DNA from: Gnetum montanum
Lineage: Eukaryota; Streptophyta; Gnetopsida; Gnetales; Gnetaceae
DNA: 64,000 nucleotides
Reading direction: 5' to 3'
Assembly: GCA_015680685.1 (NCBI GenBank)
Contig: MNCI01021541.1
Location: 26,464 to 90,463 of the forward strand
Below are positions 1 through 11,498 of the stretch, in pieces. Every line of letters starts with the position of its first letter. Position 1 is the first letter of the stretch. Both the position numbers and the translations under genes were made by a program. The notes under the pieces are model-generated. The model saw only the letters and a list, made by a program, of their open reading frames with translations, was not told the DNA's origin and ran no database searches.

Positions 1-1640
1 CCTTCAGGATCTAAACACAATCACAAATGGCAAGACCATGAGAACAAGGGTAAGCAAAATAGAAACCATGGACAAAATAGTTGAGAAAGGGGGTGAGGGA
101 AGTCCAGAGAGACACATCATGGAATAAGGAAGAGTAGAGAATAGGATAGGCATCATAGATGCCATAGACAGCAAGATCACGATGAACCCCTACTTGCCAC
201 CTGAAGTATGTTAGATATAACAGAGGTTGTTAGGATCCCAACAAGGCACTAGAAAGATAGTAGGATCAAAATACTAGACATGAATAACATCCCATAATTT
301 GAAGGGAGATACAATGCTGATCCTCAAAACCATCTACAAGAATTCCATGATGCATGTGCCTTGCAAAATATAGAAAATAAGTGGTAAAAGCTAAAGTTGT
401 TTCCATAGACACTAATCAAGGAAGTGGAAAGCTAGTACCGATCCTTAGAACCAGAATCCATTCATCGATGGAGTATTCAACAATAAGTATCAAATGTACT
501 CCTGACTGTCCAATCTACATAAGCAAATCTAAGGATGGAAACAAGGAGGATGTTTCCATGGGTCGATATTATACATTATTACATTGTTTTCTTGGACATG
601 GTTACTTGTAGAAGGAACAACTACCCCATCTCGTAGATGGGCTTAGGTACGAAATGTGAAGAACCCTTGGGACTTATGCCCAAGGAAGGCTATCCGAGCA
701 GAGAGCCCATCAAATACAAAGATTATTGGAGCAATTTACCAAGGAGGAAAGTGAGTTGAGGAAAAGAGAAATTGCGAGGAGTACAATAGAGATCCTTCCC
801 CACAAAATAAGGAAATTAGATTTTGTGAAGATGAAGAAGACTCACCACTTGAAGAGATGGTGAATAGAAAGACTTTGCCCATTTAAAAATTTGCATCAAA
901 AGTATCAGCAAAGGTCGATCAAATGTGGAACTCCTTGGACAACAAATTTAAAACTATCTTAAAAATAGTAGAGGAGTCTAGAGAACCAAGTAGTGACTGA
1001 GAGAGGAGGAAAAAGAAAGAAGCTAAGTATACATGTAACAGGTAAGGGCAAGATTGTCATCATTGAATAGGTTATGGATTCAGACATGGATAATGATGAT
1101 AGATATAAGATTTGCTAATATGACCATCCTAAGGGATGTTGCCTAGCAGTATCACATCTACAAGAGTCTGGGGTGTATGCACTAAACCCATAATTAAACA
1201 AATGAAAAATACCCAGAAGGTTACCTTATCCTTAAGGTAACCCTAGGCAGTTCCACCAGCCTTTGACATATTATCTAAGTGAAGCTCCACCATAAAGAAA
1301 TGAATGGTATCAACAGTGGCAACAACCACAATCATGGGGAATGCCACCACCACATCAACAGTATCCTTACCATCAACCTGACCCATACAGGTATTATGTT
1401 TAGTAGCTAATCTCTCCACATGACTCTACTAGTCACATTGCTCTTCAACCTTACTACCAAGCCCCCAAGTACTATAGAACTTCTTCTCCTCAGGTTGATG
1501 TTTCACATATGTACTATCCCTCTCATTTTTCCACATCTCTTCCACCCTCAACTCCATTACCACCAGCTCCAGCTATTTAGGGTGAGCTTCCTGCCCAGTC
1601 ACAACAATATAATGCTATAAGGGCTATCAATTCTCAACCT
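1..1640 (+). pseudogene. Athila gag (degenerate)
   Basis: This is the nucleocapsid/capsid protein that packages the element RNA. A capsid segment at about 284-395 reads MNNIP, then FEGRYNADPQNHLQEFHDAC, matching the gag of the copies at 37.9 kb (+) and 50.5-50.9 kb (-). A zinc-knuckle-like block at 1097-1160 reads DDRYKIC, stop, YDHPKGCC. A proline/glutamine-rich tail (WQQWQQPQSWG type) follows at 1300-1400, as in the other two copies. Stops and frame changes break it throughout and the start is outside the window. Confidence 0.7.
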
Positions 1641-1739
1641 ACTATTGGTTTGGACAACTGATCAAAGAAGATACCTTTCTTTAGAACCAACAATCCAACC
1701 AAGTCCTTACAACCACAAGCGGCTAATTGTCCAACCACC

Positions 1740-2300
1740 TCACCATCGTTTGAATCTTTAGGGCTTCCTTTGAATCAAAAACCATACCCAACGCACACTG
1801 TTAGGTTAACCCATACCATCATTGATTGGATTAAAGCTGGCCATCTTCCTAGGAAGTTCTCTAATCCTAGAAGCCCTCTTATATATTTTCAAATCGCTGG
1901 AAATGAGCCTTGCAAAGCTCTCTTGGATTTAGGTTCTGGCATTTACTTAATCTCTCAAGAAATGTACAAAGCCTCGAACCTACCTCCATTAAAAAAAGAG
2001 TAACATTCATCTAGACTTGGTTGACCAATCCATCATTATTCCATTGGGACTAGTAAAGGACATTGTCACCACTGTTTATGGCTGGTCGTATCCAAACGAT
2101 TTCCTGTTGATCAAAGTCAACAACTGTAAGGGGGACTTTCCAATCATAATGGGAAGAGCATGGCTAAGTATGATTGATGTGTGCCTAGGAATACATGATC
2201 TTTCCCTAGAGATATCAAAAGAAAATACGTTTGAAAAGATCAAGAAGAAGAAAGTTCCATGCATCACATATAGTGACACAGGGTGCAACTACATGTAGAA
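1740..2300 (+). pseudogene. Athila aspartic protease (degenerate)
   Basis: This is the retropepsin-type protease that matures the polyprotein. The first half (1770-2003) carries ALLDLGSGIYLIS, where the canonical active-site D-T/S-G triad has become D-L-G-S-G. After a frameshift near 2003-2017 the second half (2017-2298) reads FPIIMGRAWLSMIDV, the usual P-I-x-x-G-R-x-x-L motif that ends plant gypsy proteases. The altered triad and the frameshift mean that no active enzyme is encoded. Confidence 0.75.
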
Positions 2301-2639
2301 GTCCTGGTTTGTACAACACTTAACATTTCCTGCATGCAACCAATGTGCACAAGTGACTAACATACAAAGATGCATATATGTAGAATCCACAAGATAGGAA
2401 GGCACTAGGTGGCTGATAGTTGACCAAGAGAGCAATTCAAATATATGCATGGAACCAACTGAGAGCTTGACTTGTGCCTATATTGATAGCATAGATGCAT
2501 TGGAGCAAGTCCATCACCAACTTCCAAGTACTGATACCGAAAATATCAACTAGGAGAAGAAATCCCTGATGAGTTTAAGCAAGAGTCCCTTGAGTTAAAA
2601 AAATTTCCCACTAGTATGGAGTATACATTTCTCCAGAAT

Positions 2640-4080
2640 TGAAAATTGGTAATCATTAACATTAAGCTTACTTTTCAACAAAAAGAAAGATTGCTAAATA
2701 TGGTGAATAATTGGTCAAAAACCTTTGCTTGGTCATATCCCAAAATAACTAGAATAGATCCTAGGATATGCCAACATAGGATCTACACTAGCCCCTCAAT
2801 GAAGCCTCGACAACAATCGCAAAGATGACTAAACCCAAATCTTAAGCATGTAGCTAAAGAAAAAACTGAATAACTTTTAAAGGCTAGGTTCATCTAACCC
2901 ATTGCTAATAGTGAATGGGTTAGTTCATTAGTCATTGTGCCTAAAAAAGGTGGTAAATGAAGGGTGTGTATAGACTTTAGGTTATTAAACATGGCAACAT
3001 TTAATGACCATTTCCCATTGCCATTCATTGACCATGTTTTAGATACCATTGTAGGGCATTGTTATTATAATTTTCTAGATGGTTATAGTGAGTACAATCA
3101 AATTCAAATAACACCAGAAGACCAAGCCAAGACTACATTCACAAGTCCTTGGGGGATATTTGCATATAGGTAGATGTCGTTTGGCTTGTGCAATGCTCCA
3201 ACAACATTTCAACATATGGTTTTTAGTATATTTCAGCATCAAATAGGGAATGGTGTGGAGGTTTTTATGGATGATTTCTCCACCTATAGAACGAGCTTTG
3301 AACAAGCATTGGACCAATTAGAGCAAGTACTAAAATGATGTGTTGAAACCAACCTAAGGCTCAATTGGTAGAAAATCCACTTAATGGTCCAAGAGAGCAT
3401 TGTATTAGGGCATAAATTTTTACAAATAGGGATGGAGGTAGATCCTAAAAAAATTAAAGTCATCTAGGGAATCACTCGTCAACCTGAAATCATAAAAGAC
3501 ATATGATCATTCCTTGGACATACTAGTTATTATAGACACTTCATTGAGAACTTTTTGAATATTGCAAAACCATTGGTAGAATTAATGAAAAAGGACGTAC
3601 CTTTTGAATGAACCAAGGAACATGAGCTAGCTTTCCAAACCTTGAAGTAGAAGCTAGTAGAAACACCCATTCTACAAGCTCCTAACTAGTCTAAACCATT
3701 TCATATAATGACTAACACATCCAATTTTTCTTTTAGAGGTATACTTACACAGTTAGATTATCAAAAACATCCCTATTACATTCACTGTGCAAGTCGAAGT
3801 ATTGCTAGTGCACAACTCAACTACACGACAATAGAAAAAGAGTTTATGGTTGTGATGTTTGCACTAGAAAAATTTAGGCACTATGTATTAGGCTATAAGA
3901 TATTTGTACACATAGATCATAGTGCAATTTGGTTCCTTATGAATAAACCAATGGTGAGCCCTCGCATCATACGATGGCTCGTGATCTTACAAGAGTTCGA
4001 TCTTATGATGATTAATTGTAAAGGCACCAAGAATGTTGTTGCTGATCATTTATCTTGGTTGTGGTGGGACAATAAAGAGG
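2640..4080 (+). pseudogene. Athila reverse transcriptase + RNase H (degenerate)
   Basis: The RT copies element RNA into cDNA; RNase H removes the RNA strand. Visible RT blocks are VCIDFRLLN (about 2964), FPLPFIDHVLD (about 3010), FLDGYSEYNQIQI (about 3070), FGLCNAPTTFQ (about 3180) and VFMDDF (about 3265), an F-x-D-D form of the Y-x-D-D catalytic box. FLGHTSYYRHFI follows at about 3515. The RNase H (3708-4080) has the YTTIEKEFMVV, VHIDHSA and ADHLSWL blocks. At least ten stops (TAG, TAA and TGA mixed) interrupt the frame. Order and spacing match intact Athila pol. Confidence 0.85.
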
Positions 4081-4239
4081 ACGAATATCCAATTTCTAAT
4101 CGCTTCCCTGATGAACTCCTCTTTGCATGTGTAATAAACAATCAATCACCCATAGATACAAATTGGTATAGTAGCATTCTTACCTATCTTCTCACACAAG
4201 AAACACCAAAATACCTAGACATTAAAAAGAAATAATAGT

Positions 4240-5400
4240 TTTTCCAGTTAGTCAAACATTTCATGGAAATTAATAGACATCTTTACAAGGTATGTTCCAA
4301 TTGCTTGGTCCAATGGTGTGTTCCCAATGTAGATCAATTGCGAATTCTTTAAGATGCTCATCAGGGCCCTTGTGGGGGTCATTACGCTGGGAGATGAACA
4401 ACCATTAAAATCTTTCTTACAGGATATTATTTGCCTACATTATTTTGGAATGTCCATCATTTTGTCCAATCTTGTGAGAACTACCAATACGATGGGGGAA
4501 TGACTGCTAGATTGGAGGGTTCACAACAATGGATTCAACCCTTAGAATCCTTCAACATATGGGGTATTGATTTTATGGGTCTTATTACACTAATGTCCAA
4601 TGGAAAAGCATACATTGTTATTGCTATTAAATATTTTACAAAGTGGGTAGAAACAGTTGTTATTACCAACTGTACATCATCTACCACTACAAGATTTATT
4701 CAACAACAAATCATAAATAGGTTTGGCATGCCTTGTGCACTTATTTCTAATAATGGTACACATTTTGCAGGTGTGACTTTTCAAAAGTTAATGCAACACT
4801 TAGGAGTCAAGCATAAAATAACTACACCATATCATCCTCAAGCAAATGATCAAGCTGAAGTCACTAATAGGAAAATCACAAAAATCTTGACATGAACCAT
4901 TAGCAAATATAGCTGAGACTAGAGCACAAAACTAAAAGATGCTCTTTGGGCATATCGTTAAACATGGAAACTCCCTATAGGCTACTCTCCCTATGAGTTA
5001 GTGTATGGTAAACTTCCAACACTTCCTATCCAAGTGGAGCTCCATACACTATCTATAGAATGTGACCTTAACTTTGACCTCAGTCTAGCATAGAAAGAAT
5101 GGTTAATGAATCTTCACTTGCTAGATGAAAATTGATTAGCTGCCCTATCATCTAACGAACTGCACAAGGCCTTTAACAAACAATGTCATGACCTAAAAAT
5201 TAGAAAAGTTAAATACCAACCAAGAGAAAGGGTTCTTTATTGGAATCTTGCACATGTGCCACAACAAACTAAATTTCAAACGTTGTGGGAAGGACCTTAT
5301 ATCATTCATGAAACTTTTTCTTTATGGGCCATGATGATCTATAAACCTAGAAGCTTGGATAAGAAATTATTGATCAGCATCTAGCAAACCAAACCTTTCC
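4240..5400 (+). pseudogene. Athila integrase (degenerate)
   Basis: This enzyme inserts the cDNA into host DNA. The zinc-binding N-terminus is seen as AHQGPCGGHYAG (about 4350) and HHFVQSCENYQ (about 4450); the second cysteine of the C-x-x-C pair has become Y. The catalytic core has GIDFMGL (first Asp, about 4565), SNNGTHFAG (second Asp replaced by Asn, about 4750) and the Glu region YHPQANDQAEV (about 4835). The C-terminal part carries YSPYELVYGKLP (about 4980) and LWEGPYIIHE (about 5285). The lost catalytic Asp and several stops make it inactive. Confidence 0.82.
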
Positions 5401-7432
5401 ATGAGCCCAAAATGGCCAGTACTAGCACTACCTCTGTTGATGGACAACCCTGCTCATTATTTTGGATCTCCTGCTTCCAACTTAGTTGTGCAGGAGATGG
5501 TCACCAATGCTAGTTATTCTAAGTCCTCTGTTTCTTTTATCTTTTTATTTTACACATTTTTTATTTTTATTTTACACATTTTTTCATATTTACTTGTTTT
5601 TTTTTTACACCATCATTAACATTTTCACTATTTCTTTCTTTATTACATTTTGTTTGATTTACTCTCACTCATCACATAATAAGTGCTCATGATGGTGGAT
5701 TGCACTATAATAGTGTTGCTTGCTAATGCTTGGTTTTTACCTTTGACTTTTAATGTTGATGCTAAGATATGGTTTCTTTTGATAAAACAGACAATGAGTC
5801 CACAACATCCATTCATCCACTCAACTCTATGGTCTCCCTTGGTTTTGGAATTGTACTATCCCTTTTTCTAAGCAAACCTATTAATGAATTGGTGGCTTGA
5901 TATTCTTCAAACCAAGGAAAGATTCAAATGGATTAAAAAGGATATGACCTTAAGAAGATACAACATGTTTGTGCTTGCTATTCTCTTAGGTACTTGAATG
6001 TTTTTCATAAGTTTTCCACCATCCCATTGTCAACTAATCTTAGGAAGTTGAATGAATCAATTAAGTCTTTGCATGGTGTGGTTCTCACTCAAAAAAACAA
6101 AAAACAAAAAAACTTGTGGGAATGCAAAGCACACCCCTTAGACATAATAATGAAACATGGGCTATAAGCACTAGTTATGGCACTAGAAAGACATGCTACC
6201 CATGCTTGAAGGTCCCCTCTAACTAAGGCCTTTTCTCACCTCCTACTTCTCTATTCTTCTCTTTTTGGTATGGTGGTTGCTCTATGAATGCATTCTTGTT
6301 GCTTCAGGAGGATGGGTTGGTCAAGTGTGTTGATGTGAGGTCATTGGATGTGGATAGTTTTAATCTATATTTGGGCTAAATTTTATTAAGTCATCTTAAT
6401 CACATACTACACAAGGGACTTTACACAACCTTGATTTTTGGATTCCATTCCATTCTCTCTTCTCTTTTGATATTACTTTCCATATTCCACCTCATTGCTG
6501 GTTTTATGATTAGTCTGTAACTTGGTAGATGCATTGTTATTCTTGGGTGAATTCTTAACTATTATGTCCACCTATCATTCCTAGAACCTACGGACTCTTT
6601 GGTTTGTGGGTTTTTCAGAGCATAAAGAGCATGAGCCTACTTTGGGGAGGATCCACTGGCATTCCTTTTTGGTGCAATTGTTAAGTTCTTCCCTTAAACA
6701 TTTCTTGTAATAAACTATTTCTCATTTTACCCCATCTATGACATCCATTTCTCTCTACCCTTCTATGAATTTTTATTGGCTTCACCATTGTTATTTCTCT
6801 AATCTTCCTTGTTCTTTCATTTTCCATCCTATTGTTATCAGAGGTTTGCTCTTAGTCATGGGGGCTGATCATAAATTTTTCCGTTCCATTGCTTATCTCA
6901 CCCCTACACCTTGGGTAGTTATCAATTACAAACCTCTAACCTAGTATCTGCCATACCCGCAACTTAGCCAATGTGCTTCATATCGAGGCAAAGTATCAAT
7001 TACATTATATCTTATCTATCCTTGCTAATTTGTAATTTTTTTATGTGTGCAGATGGTGATCACATGGATAATGAACTAGGATAGGATGGAGCACTCAAGA
7101 TGGACTAGAGAAAAAGCATTTACACAAGGAATAAGCTTGGTCATGTGGCCATGGATGAACAATGATGTGCACAATTTTGACATCAGCAACAACATGTCTC
7201 ATTTTCTTTTCTCTCCCTCTCCCTTCAAGCTATCAAATGAGGGTATAGATGTCATCTATGTACAGTTTTCACCACAATGGTTATGAATACTAATATTTTA
7301 ATACATTTGTTAATCAATTCACTAGGCACTTTGAGTCCATCATTCCATGTCACCGTCAATTATCATTCAGTCAATAATCCCATACCTTCTCAATATTTTG
7401 TAAGAAACTAAATGATAATTTTTCATTCAATC
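5401..7432 (+). other. Athila post-integrase spacer
   Basis: There is no convincing gene. The block holds T-rich stretches (5530-5660), a short A-rich run (6095-6115) and segments that recur in the other family A copies: 6145-6240 matches the reverse complement of about 48205-48300, and 6600-6665 (CTTTGGGGAGGATCCACT) recurs near 32610 and 40425. ORFs up to about 75 codons here show no protein similarity that I recognise. It is the usual long noncoding or ORF2-bearing region between INT and 3' LTR. Confidence 0.6.
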
Positions 7433-7440
7433 ATGGGGGT
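7433..7440 (+). other. Polypurine tract of A1
   Basis: The ATGGGGGT run lies directly before the LTR start TGATGAATC at 7442. The same GGGGGTA-TGATGAATC junction occurs at 36466-36480. This purine run is the expected plus-strand primer site. Confidence 0.7.
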
Positions 7441-7441
7441 A

Positions 7442-7822
7442 TGATGAATCTTGATATCAAATCCTCAATATCAGACCCTCGATATTGGATATGCGATATC
7501 GAAGATGCTGAAGTGATATCGGACATACAATGTCAGAACCTGTCTTGTTGCCTATAAATAAGAGACAAGAGCACTTGGTTTGGTATTATTTTTAGTCCCT
7601 TATCTGAACTCTTGTAGTTTTTCCCTTCTATAGTTAGAATTATTTTTGAGTGCCCATAGTAGGAGTCATAAAGTGAACGGATCTTTATTCGAGCATTATG
7701 TACTTGAGCACACCTTGTGTCCGAAAATAAAGACAAACTTTGAAATAAACCTTGCAACATTCAAAATAGCTTAATTATTTTGTTTCATGTTATTTACTAT
7801 TATTTAATGCTTTCAATAGTAA
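7442..7822 (+). repeat. Athila 3' LTR of A1 (partial, runs into gap)
   Basis: It starts TGATGAATC after the polypurine tract. The U3 contains repeated GATATC-type words (7452-7535) and a TATA box, CTATAAATA at 7552-7560. It aligns with the LTRs at 36476-37316 and 45930-46807. The right half is lost in the N gap. Confidence 0.75.
7551..7560 (+). promoter_or_regulatory. LTR TATA box
   Basis: CCTATAAATA lies at the same place in the LTR as the CTATAAATAC boxes at 36601 and 44361. Confidence 0.6.
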
Positions 7823-8025
7823 NNNNNNNNNNNNNNNNNNNNNNNNNNNNNNNNNNNNNNNNNNNNNNNNNNNNNNNNNNNNNNNNNNNNNNNNNNNNNN
7901 NNNNNNNNNNNNNNNNNNNNNNNNNNNNNNNNNNNNNNNNNNNNNNNNNNNNNNNNNNNNNNNNNNNNNNNNNNNNNNNNNNNNNNNNNNNNNNNNNNNN
8001 NNNNNNNNNNNNNNNNNNNNNNNNN
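7823..8025. other. Assembly gap (203 N)
   Basis: This is an unsequenced run. LTR sequence enters on the left and unrelated AT-rich DNA leaves on the right, so an unknown stretch may be missing. Confidence 0.99.
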
Positions 8026-8633
8026 AAATAAATTATTTCTAAAATAAATTACCAAATGTTAACATTCCTTATGAATATGGTATTAAAATAAACATAATTT
8101 TATTTTAGAAATATTAATCAATAAGTAACTTTATGCATTTCTAAATGAATTACCAAAATTTTAAAATTCATTAAAATTTTGGTAATTTTAATTCCAAAAA
8201 TATTTTAGAAATGCCAAAACAATTTAGTTTGCAAGAATTGAATAAACTTTAGCATAAATTAAATTTCAAAATTTTATCTAATCTAAATGACAAAATTCTA
8301 AATTTCACAATATTTCAAAAAAATTATTTAGCATGCTTTAAAAAAACATGTCATTTTGGTAAAGAACTGCATGTTTCATAACTTCAAAATGACATATTGT
8401 TTAGCTATTGTGAAAATGGCATTGTTTTAAAGCTTCCTTAAACACAAAACTAGCATCATTTTTTATGTTTCAAATCACTAAATTATTAAAAATTTAATCC
8501 CCTAATGATTTCTAACATTATTTTTCACAAATGATCAGTGAAAAATAAATTCTACCAATTCAAACCATCGTTGAAAACTTTGTTAATAAAAACCTCATCC
8601 AAATAAGTTCTAAGCATGAAGATAGAGACATAA
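8026..8633. other. AT-rich DNA with a long hairpin
   Basis: There is no gene. If the minus-strand copia primer site at 8634-8648 is real, this block is the start of that element's internal region, but no gag can be read. It contains an inverted repeat: 8149-8162 pairs with 8173-8186 (14 bp perfect, ATTACCAAAATTTT), extended by GCATTTCTAAA at 8135-8145 pairing with 8204-8214. Confidence 0.5.
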
Positions 8634-8650
8634 CCGCCTTCGATACCAAA
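8634..8650 (-). other. Copia-type primer binding site (tRNA-Met like), degenerate
   Basis: The minus strand reads TTTGGTATCGAAGGCGG. The usual plant copia primer site begins TGGTATCAGAGC. It sits two bases inside an LTR edge ending in ACA (plus-strand TGT at 8651), which is the normal spacing. Confidence 0.5.
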
Positions 8651-9610
8651 TGTAAAAAGCTTTTGCTGTAAAACATTGATCAAAACATGTATTTAACCAA
8701 ATTGCAAAAAATCACCAAAATGCAGAAATAAACCAAAAACTAACCTCCAGCCATTGATGCTCTCATTTGGGCTATGTCAACGTGTTTCAAAGAGTGTTTT
8801 GGATTCTTCTATCACACTAATGCTCAACAACAACAATGATATATGCAAACTCTAAGTGTTTGTGATAGGGATCCAAAAGCTGCAACATTGTTGTGAGTTT
8901 GATATCTTCTAGTGCTTTTTTTTTTCTTGATATCAATGCTTGTTTGTTTTCTCATCAAGAACATTTTATAGGTTAGAAAGTCAATTACCAAGGATTAACT
9001 TCTAGTTTAAATGGAAAATATGAGACCATTCTTATGAAAACCGTTACAACAAATTTAGTTGGTTTCAAATTTAAAACCATTTGTTTTCCTTAACGCATAA
9101 AGGATTATATTAAAACTTTTCATAACATGTAAATAGTTACATTGAAACTTTCAATAACACGTAAATGATTATATTGAAACTTTAATAAAAAGTTATATTG
9201 AAACTTTCCATAATGTGTAAATAGTTACGTTGAAACTTTCAATCATGCATAAATGATTATATTGAAACCATTTGTTTGCCATAACATGTAAATGGTGTAC
9301 ATTTAATAGTCATAATTCAAAAAAACCTTGGAAACTTGTTACAAAGAAAGTTTTAGAAAATCACAAAATGAGGCCCATATATATATATATATATATCTTC
9401 AATTTTATTAAAGCTTTTAATAACACGTAAAAAATTATATTGAAACCATTTCTTTTCCATAATGTATAAATGGTTTACATTTAATAGTGATAATTCAAAA
9501 AAAAAAACCTTGGAAACTTGTTACAAAGAAAGTTTTAGAAAATCACAAAATAAGGCACACATGCACACACACACATACACACACATATCTTCAATTTTAC
9601 TAACCAAATT
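8651..9610 (-). repeat. Probable copia LTR, minus strand; outer end not resolved
   Basis: The minus strand ends GCTTTTTACA immediately before the primer site at 8634-8648. Moving outward there are several copies of a word like AACACGTAAATGATTATATTG (9105-9280, 9420-9470) and a tandem duplication with period about 177 bp (9295-9610). The true 5' end of the LTR is not visible, so the right border is a guess. Confidence 0.35.
9295..9610 (+). repeat. Two-copy tandem duplication, ~177-bp period, with different microsatellites
   Basis: The word ACATTTAATAGT occurs at 9299 and 9476, each followed by the same ~80 bp. Copy 1 then has a TA run (about 9377-9396). Copy 2 has a CA run (about 9555-9590) at the equivalent place, and both end in ATCTTCAATTTTA. 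Confidence 0.7.
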
Positions 9611-9949
9611 AGAGGTGGAAGACATGATGATACATGCAACAATTGTAATATCTATAAGAACAATAATTAGTAGAGAAATCAAGGGTTACTAAACCAAAAG
9701 ATACCTAATGGCCAACAACAGAGAACTTTCAATTGTCCAAAACATGTATGGAATAATCTAAACCATTTATTAATTCCCATTATAGGAAAATAACCCCAAC
9801 TACACCAATAGAAAGAGGAACTAAGGACTTAGATGAGAAAAATTCAATTACCATTACAATTACATGGGATGATAACTAAAAACTAAATTACTAACGATGG
9901 TAAGTACAAAACCTCAAGTGTATGATCCAAAGGAACTAGGGTGCATTTT
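9611..9949. other. Unassigned DNA
   Basis: There is no gene, repeat edge or RNA signal that I can support. Confidence 0.4.
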
Positions 9950-10884
9950 TTGAACACTTGCTAAGGAGTTCAGTCATGGGAGAGATGCCTTATCTTGAAT
10001 TAGAAATTAATAAGTGTTTTTCAATTTTTTTTCTTATAGTTATTATTAATTTTAAATTTCTTAATATACATTTTCATATTTCTTAATACATTTTTTCATT
10101 CTTTTACATTTTTCCATTTCTTAATCATTTTTTTAAATTCTTTCACATTTTTCATTCTTTACATATTTTTCCATTTTTGCTATCTTTTTAAACTTTTTCC
10201 TATTTTATTTTCATGTCCTTTATAAATAATTTTGTTTATTAATAAAACACACTAAGAATAAGGCAAGATGTAGTTAATAAGGTGAATATTTCTCTATGTT
10301 ATCAAGTCATAGGGGATTGATTATTTGAATAATGAGACCACAAAATTCATTCCATTAATAAGAGGTTCTTACCATGGCCATAATGATATTCTTTCCATCA
10401 TAAAACTAAGAATAAACTCATGATCATTATGCCTAGACACAAAAATAAAGAACCAATTGGGAATGTAAATGGTATGACATCAAGGGGATTTGTAGACTCT
10501 CTTGGATTACTATTGTATAAGGGCATTAAGGGCTAGAGCTTGCTTTGCAAAGGATCCTCTTGTATAACTATTATATCTTATACCTGACAAGCGATTCCAC
10601 ATCATCTTGAACCTTCCAACAATAATAAATATCCATAAAAAATTTCCTTATCATTCAATATATCTGTTCATACAACACAAATTCATTACCCATGTTAGCA
10701 ACACTTCATGAACTTTCATAGCTTGAGATTCCTTCTTTATGAACTTTCTATGCCAAACTTTCAAAAAAATATCCATAGGCCAAGACCCTTTGAAGATGTT
10801 TTATATCTTCTGAATATTTAACATGACTCATTTTTGTTCATGATATATCAACAAAAATTTTGACACTTTTACCTCCAATAGCCC

Positions 10885-10935
10885 CTACAATATTGGATCT
10901 CTAATATTGTAACATAAAATCCCTATATATACATG
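10885..10935 (+). promoter_or_regulatory. Internal LTR-like promoter of the Athila ORF2 unit (A2 copy)
   Basis: CAATATTGGATCTCTAATATTG is followed by CCTATATATACATGG. The same layout (ATATTG/GATATC words, then a TATATATA box) occurs at 32940-33015 and 40755-40830 and resembles the U3 and TATA of the Athila LTR. Confidence 0.4.
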
Positions 10936-11498
10936 GGGGACTTAGAAAATTTTTCATTTTTCTAGCTTTGGAAGTGGGGAGATTTTTTTCCAATTTTCTT
11001 CTAAATTCTAAGCTCTAACCTCCCAACTTTTAATGCTCATAACTCCACACTCGTAGCTCTGATTCTTGTGAATCTTAAACCTTGTTGATCAAAGAGCTCT
11101 CAACTTAGCTATGGGGGTGTGCCTAATGTGATATTGCAAAAATTGAAGTTAGTATTGATATTGAAAAAATTGAAGTCAGAATTTTCTAATGCCTAAAAGG
11201 TATTATCAAGTTACATATGAAGGGAAAACATGAAATTTTTAATAAAAATCAAGCCAAAAATACTTAACTAATCCTCTTAATAAACCAAATCAACTATTAT
11301 AAGCCATAAACAAGAGAAAATGGTCTTTAAAGCATTATAAGAAAGATTAACATCCATGGGATTTCTTTTTGAAAATTTTTGTAACTCTACAATCATAATA
11401 AGCTAAGAACTTGATCTAATTAAACATATGAGAAAGAATATGAGTTATCAAAATTGGAGGAAACATTTTAATAATTCTTAAATCTTTAATGATTGTAG

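Larger units (their letters stand above)
1..7822 (+). mobile_element. Athila-like Ty3/gypsy element A1, 5'-truncated by window edge
   Basis: The domain order is gag (1-1640), protease (1740-2300), reverse transcriptase and RNase H (2640-4080), integrase (4240-5400), long spacer (5401-7432), polypurine tract and 3' LTR (7442 onward). The RT wording FMDDF, the phrase GLCNAP, and the integrase tail YHPQANDQAEV followed by TNRKI are typical of the plant Athila lineage. The 5' LTR and gag start lie left of the window and the 3' LTR runs into the N gap. More than twenty in-frame stops show that it is dead. It has no ORF2, unlike other family A copies here. Confidence 0.85.

Noticed and set aside
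2076-2288. Minus-strand ORF opposite the Athila protease
   Set aside because: It is the complement of the readable protease sequence and has no domain of its own.
2640-5400. Possible stop-codon reassignment because pol has many TAG codons
   Set aside because: TAA and TGA occur as well at conserved positions, and catalytic residues are also lost; ordinary decay explains it.
7780-8055. ORFs running through the N block on both strands
   Set aside because: They are produced by the unsequenced run.
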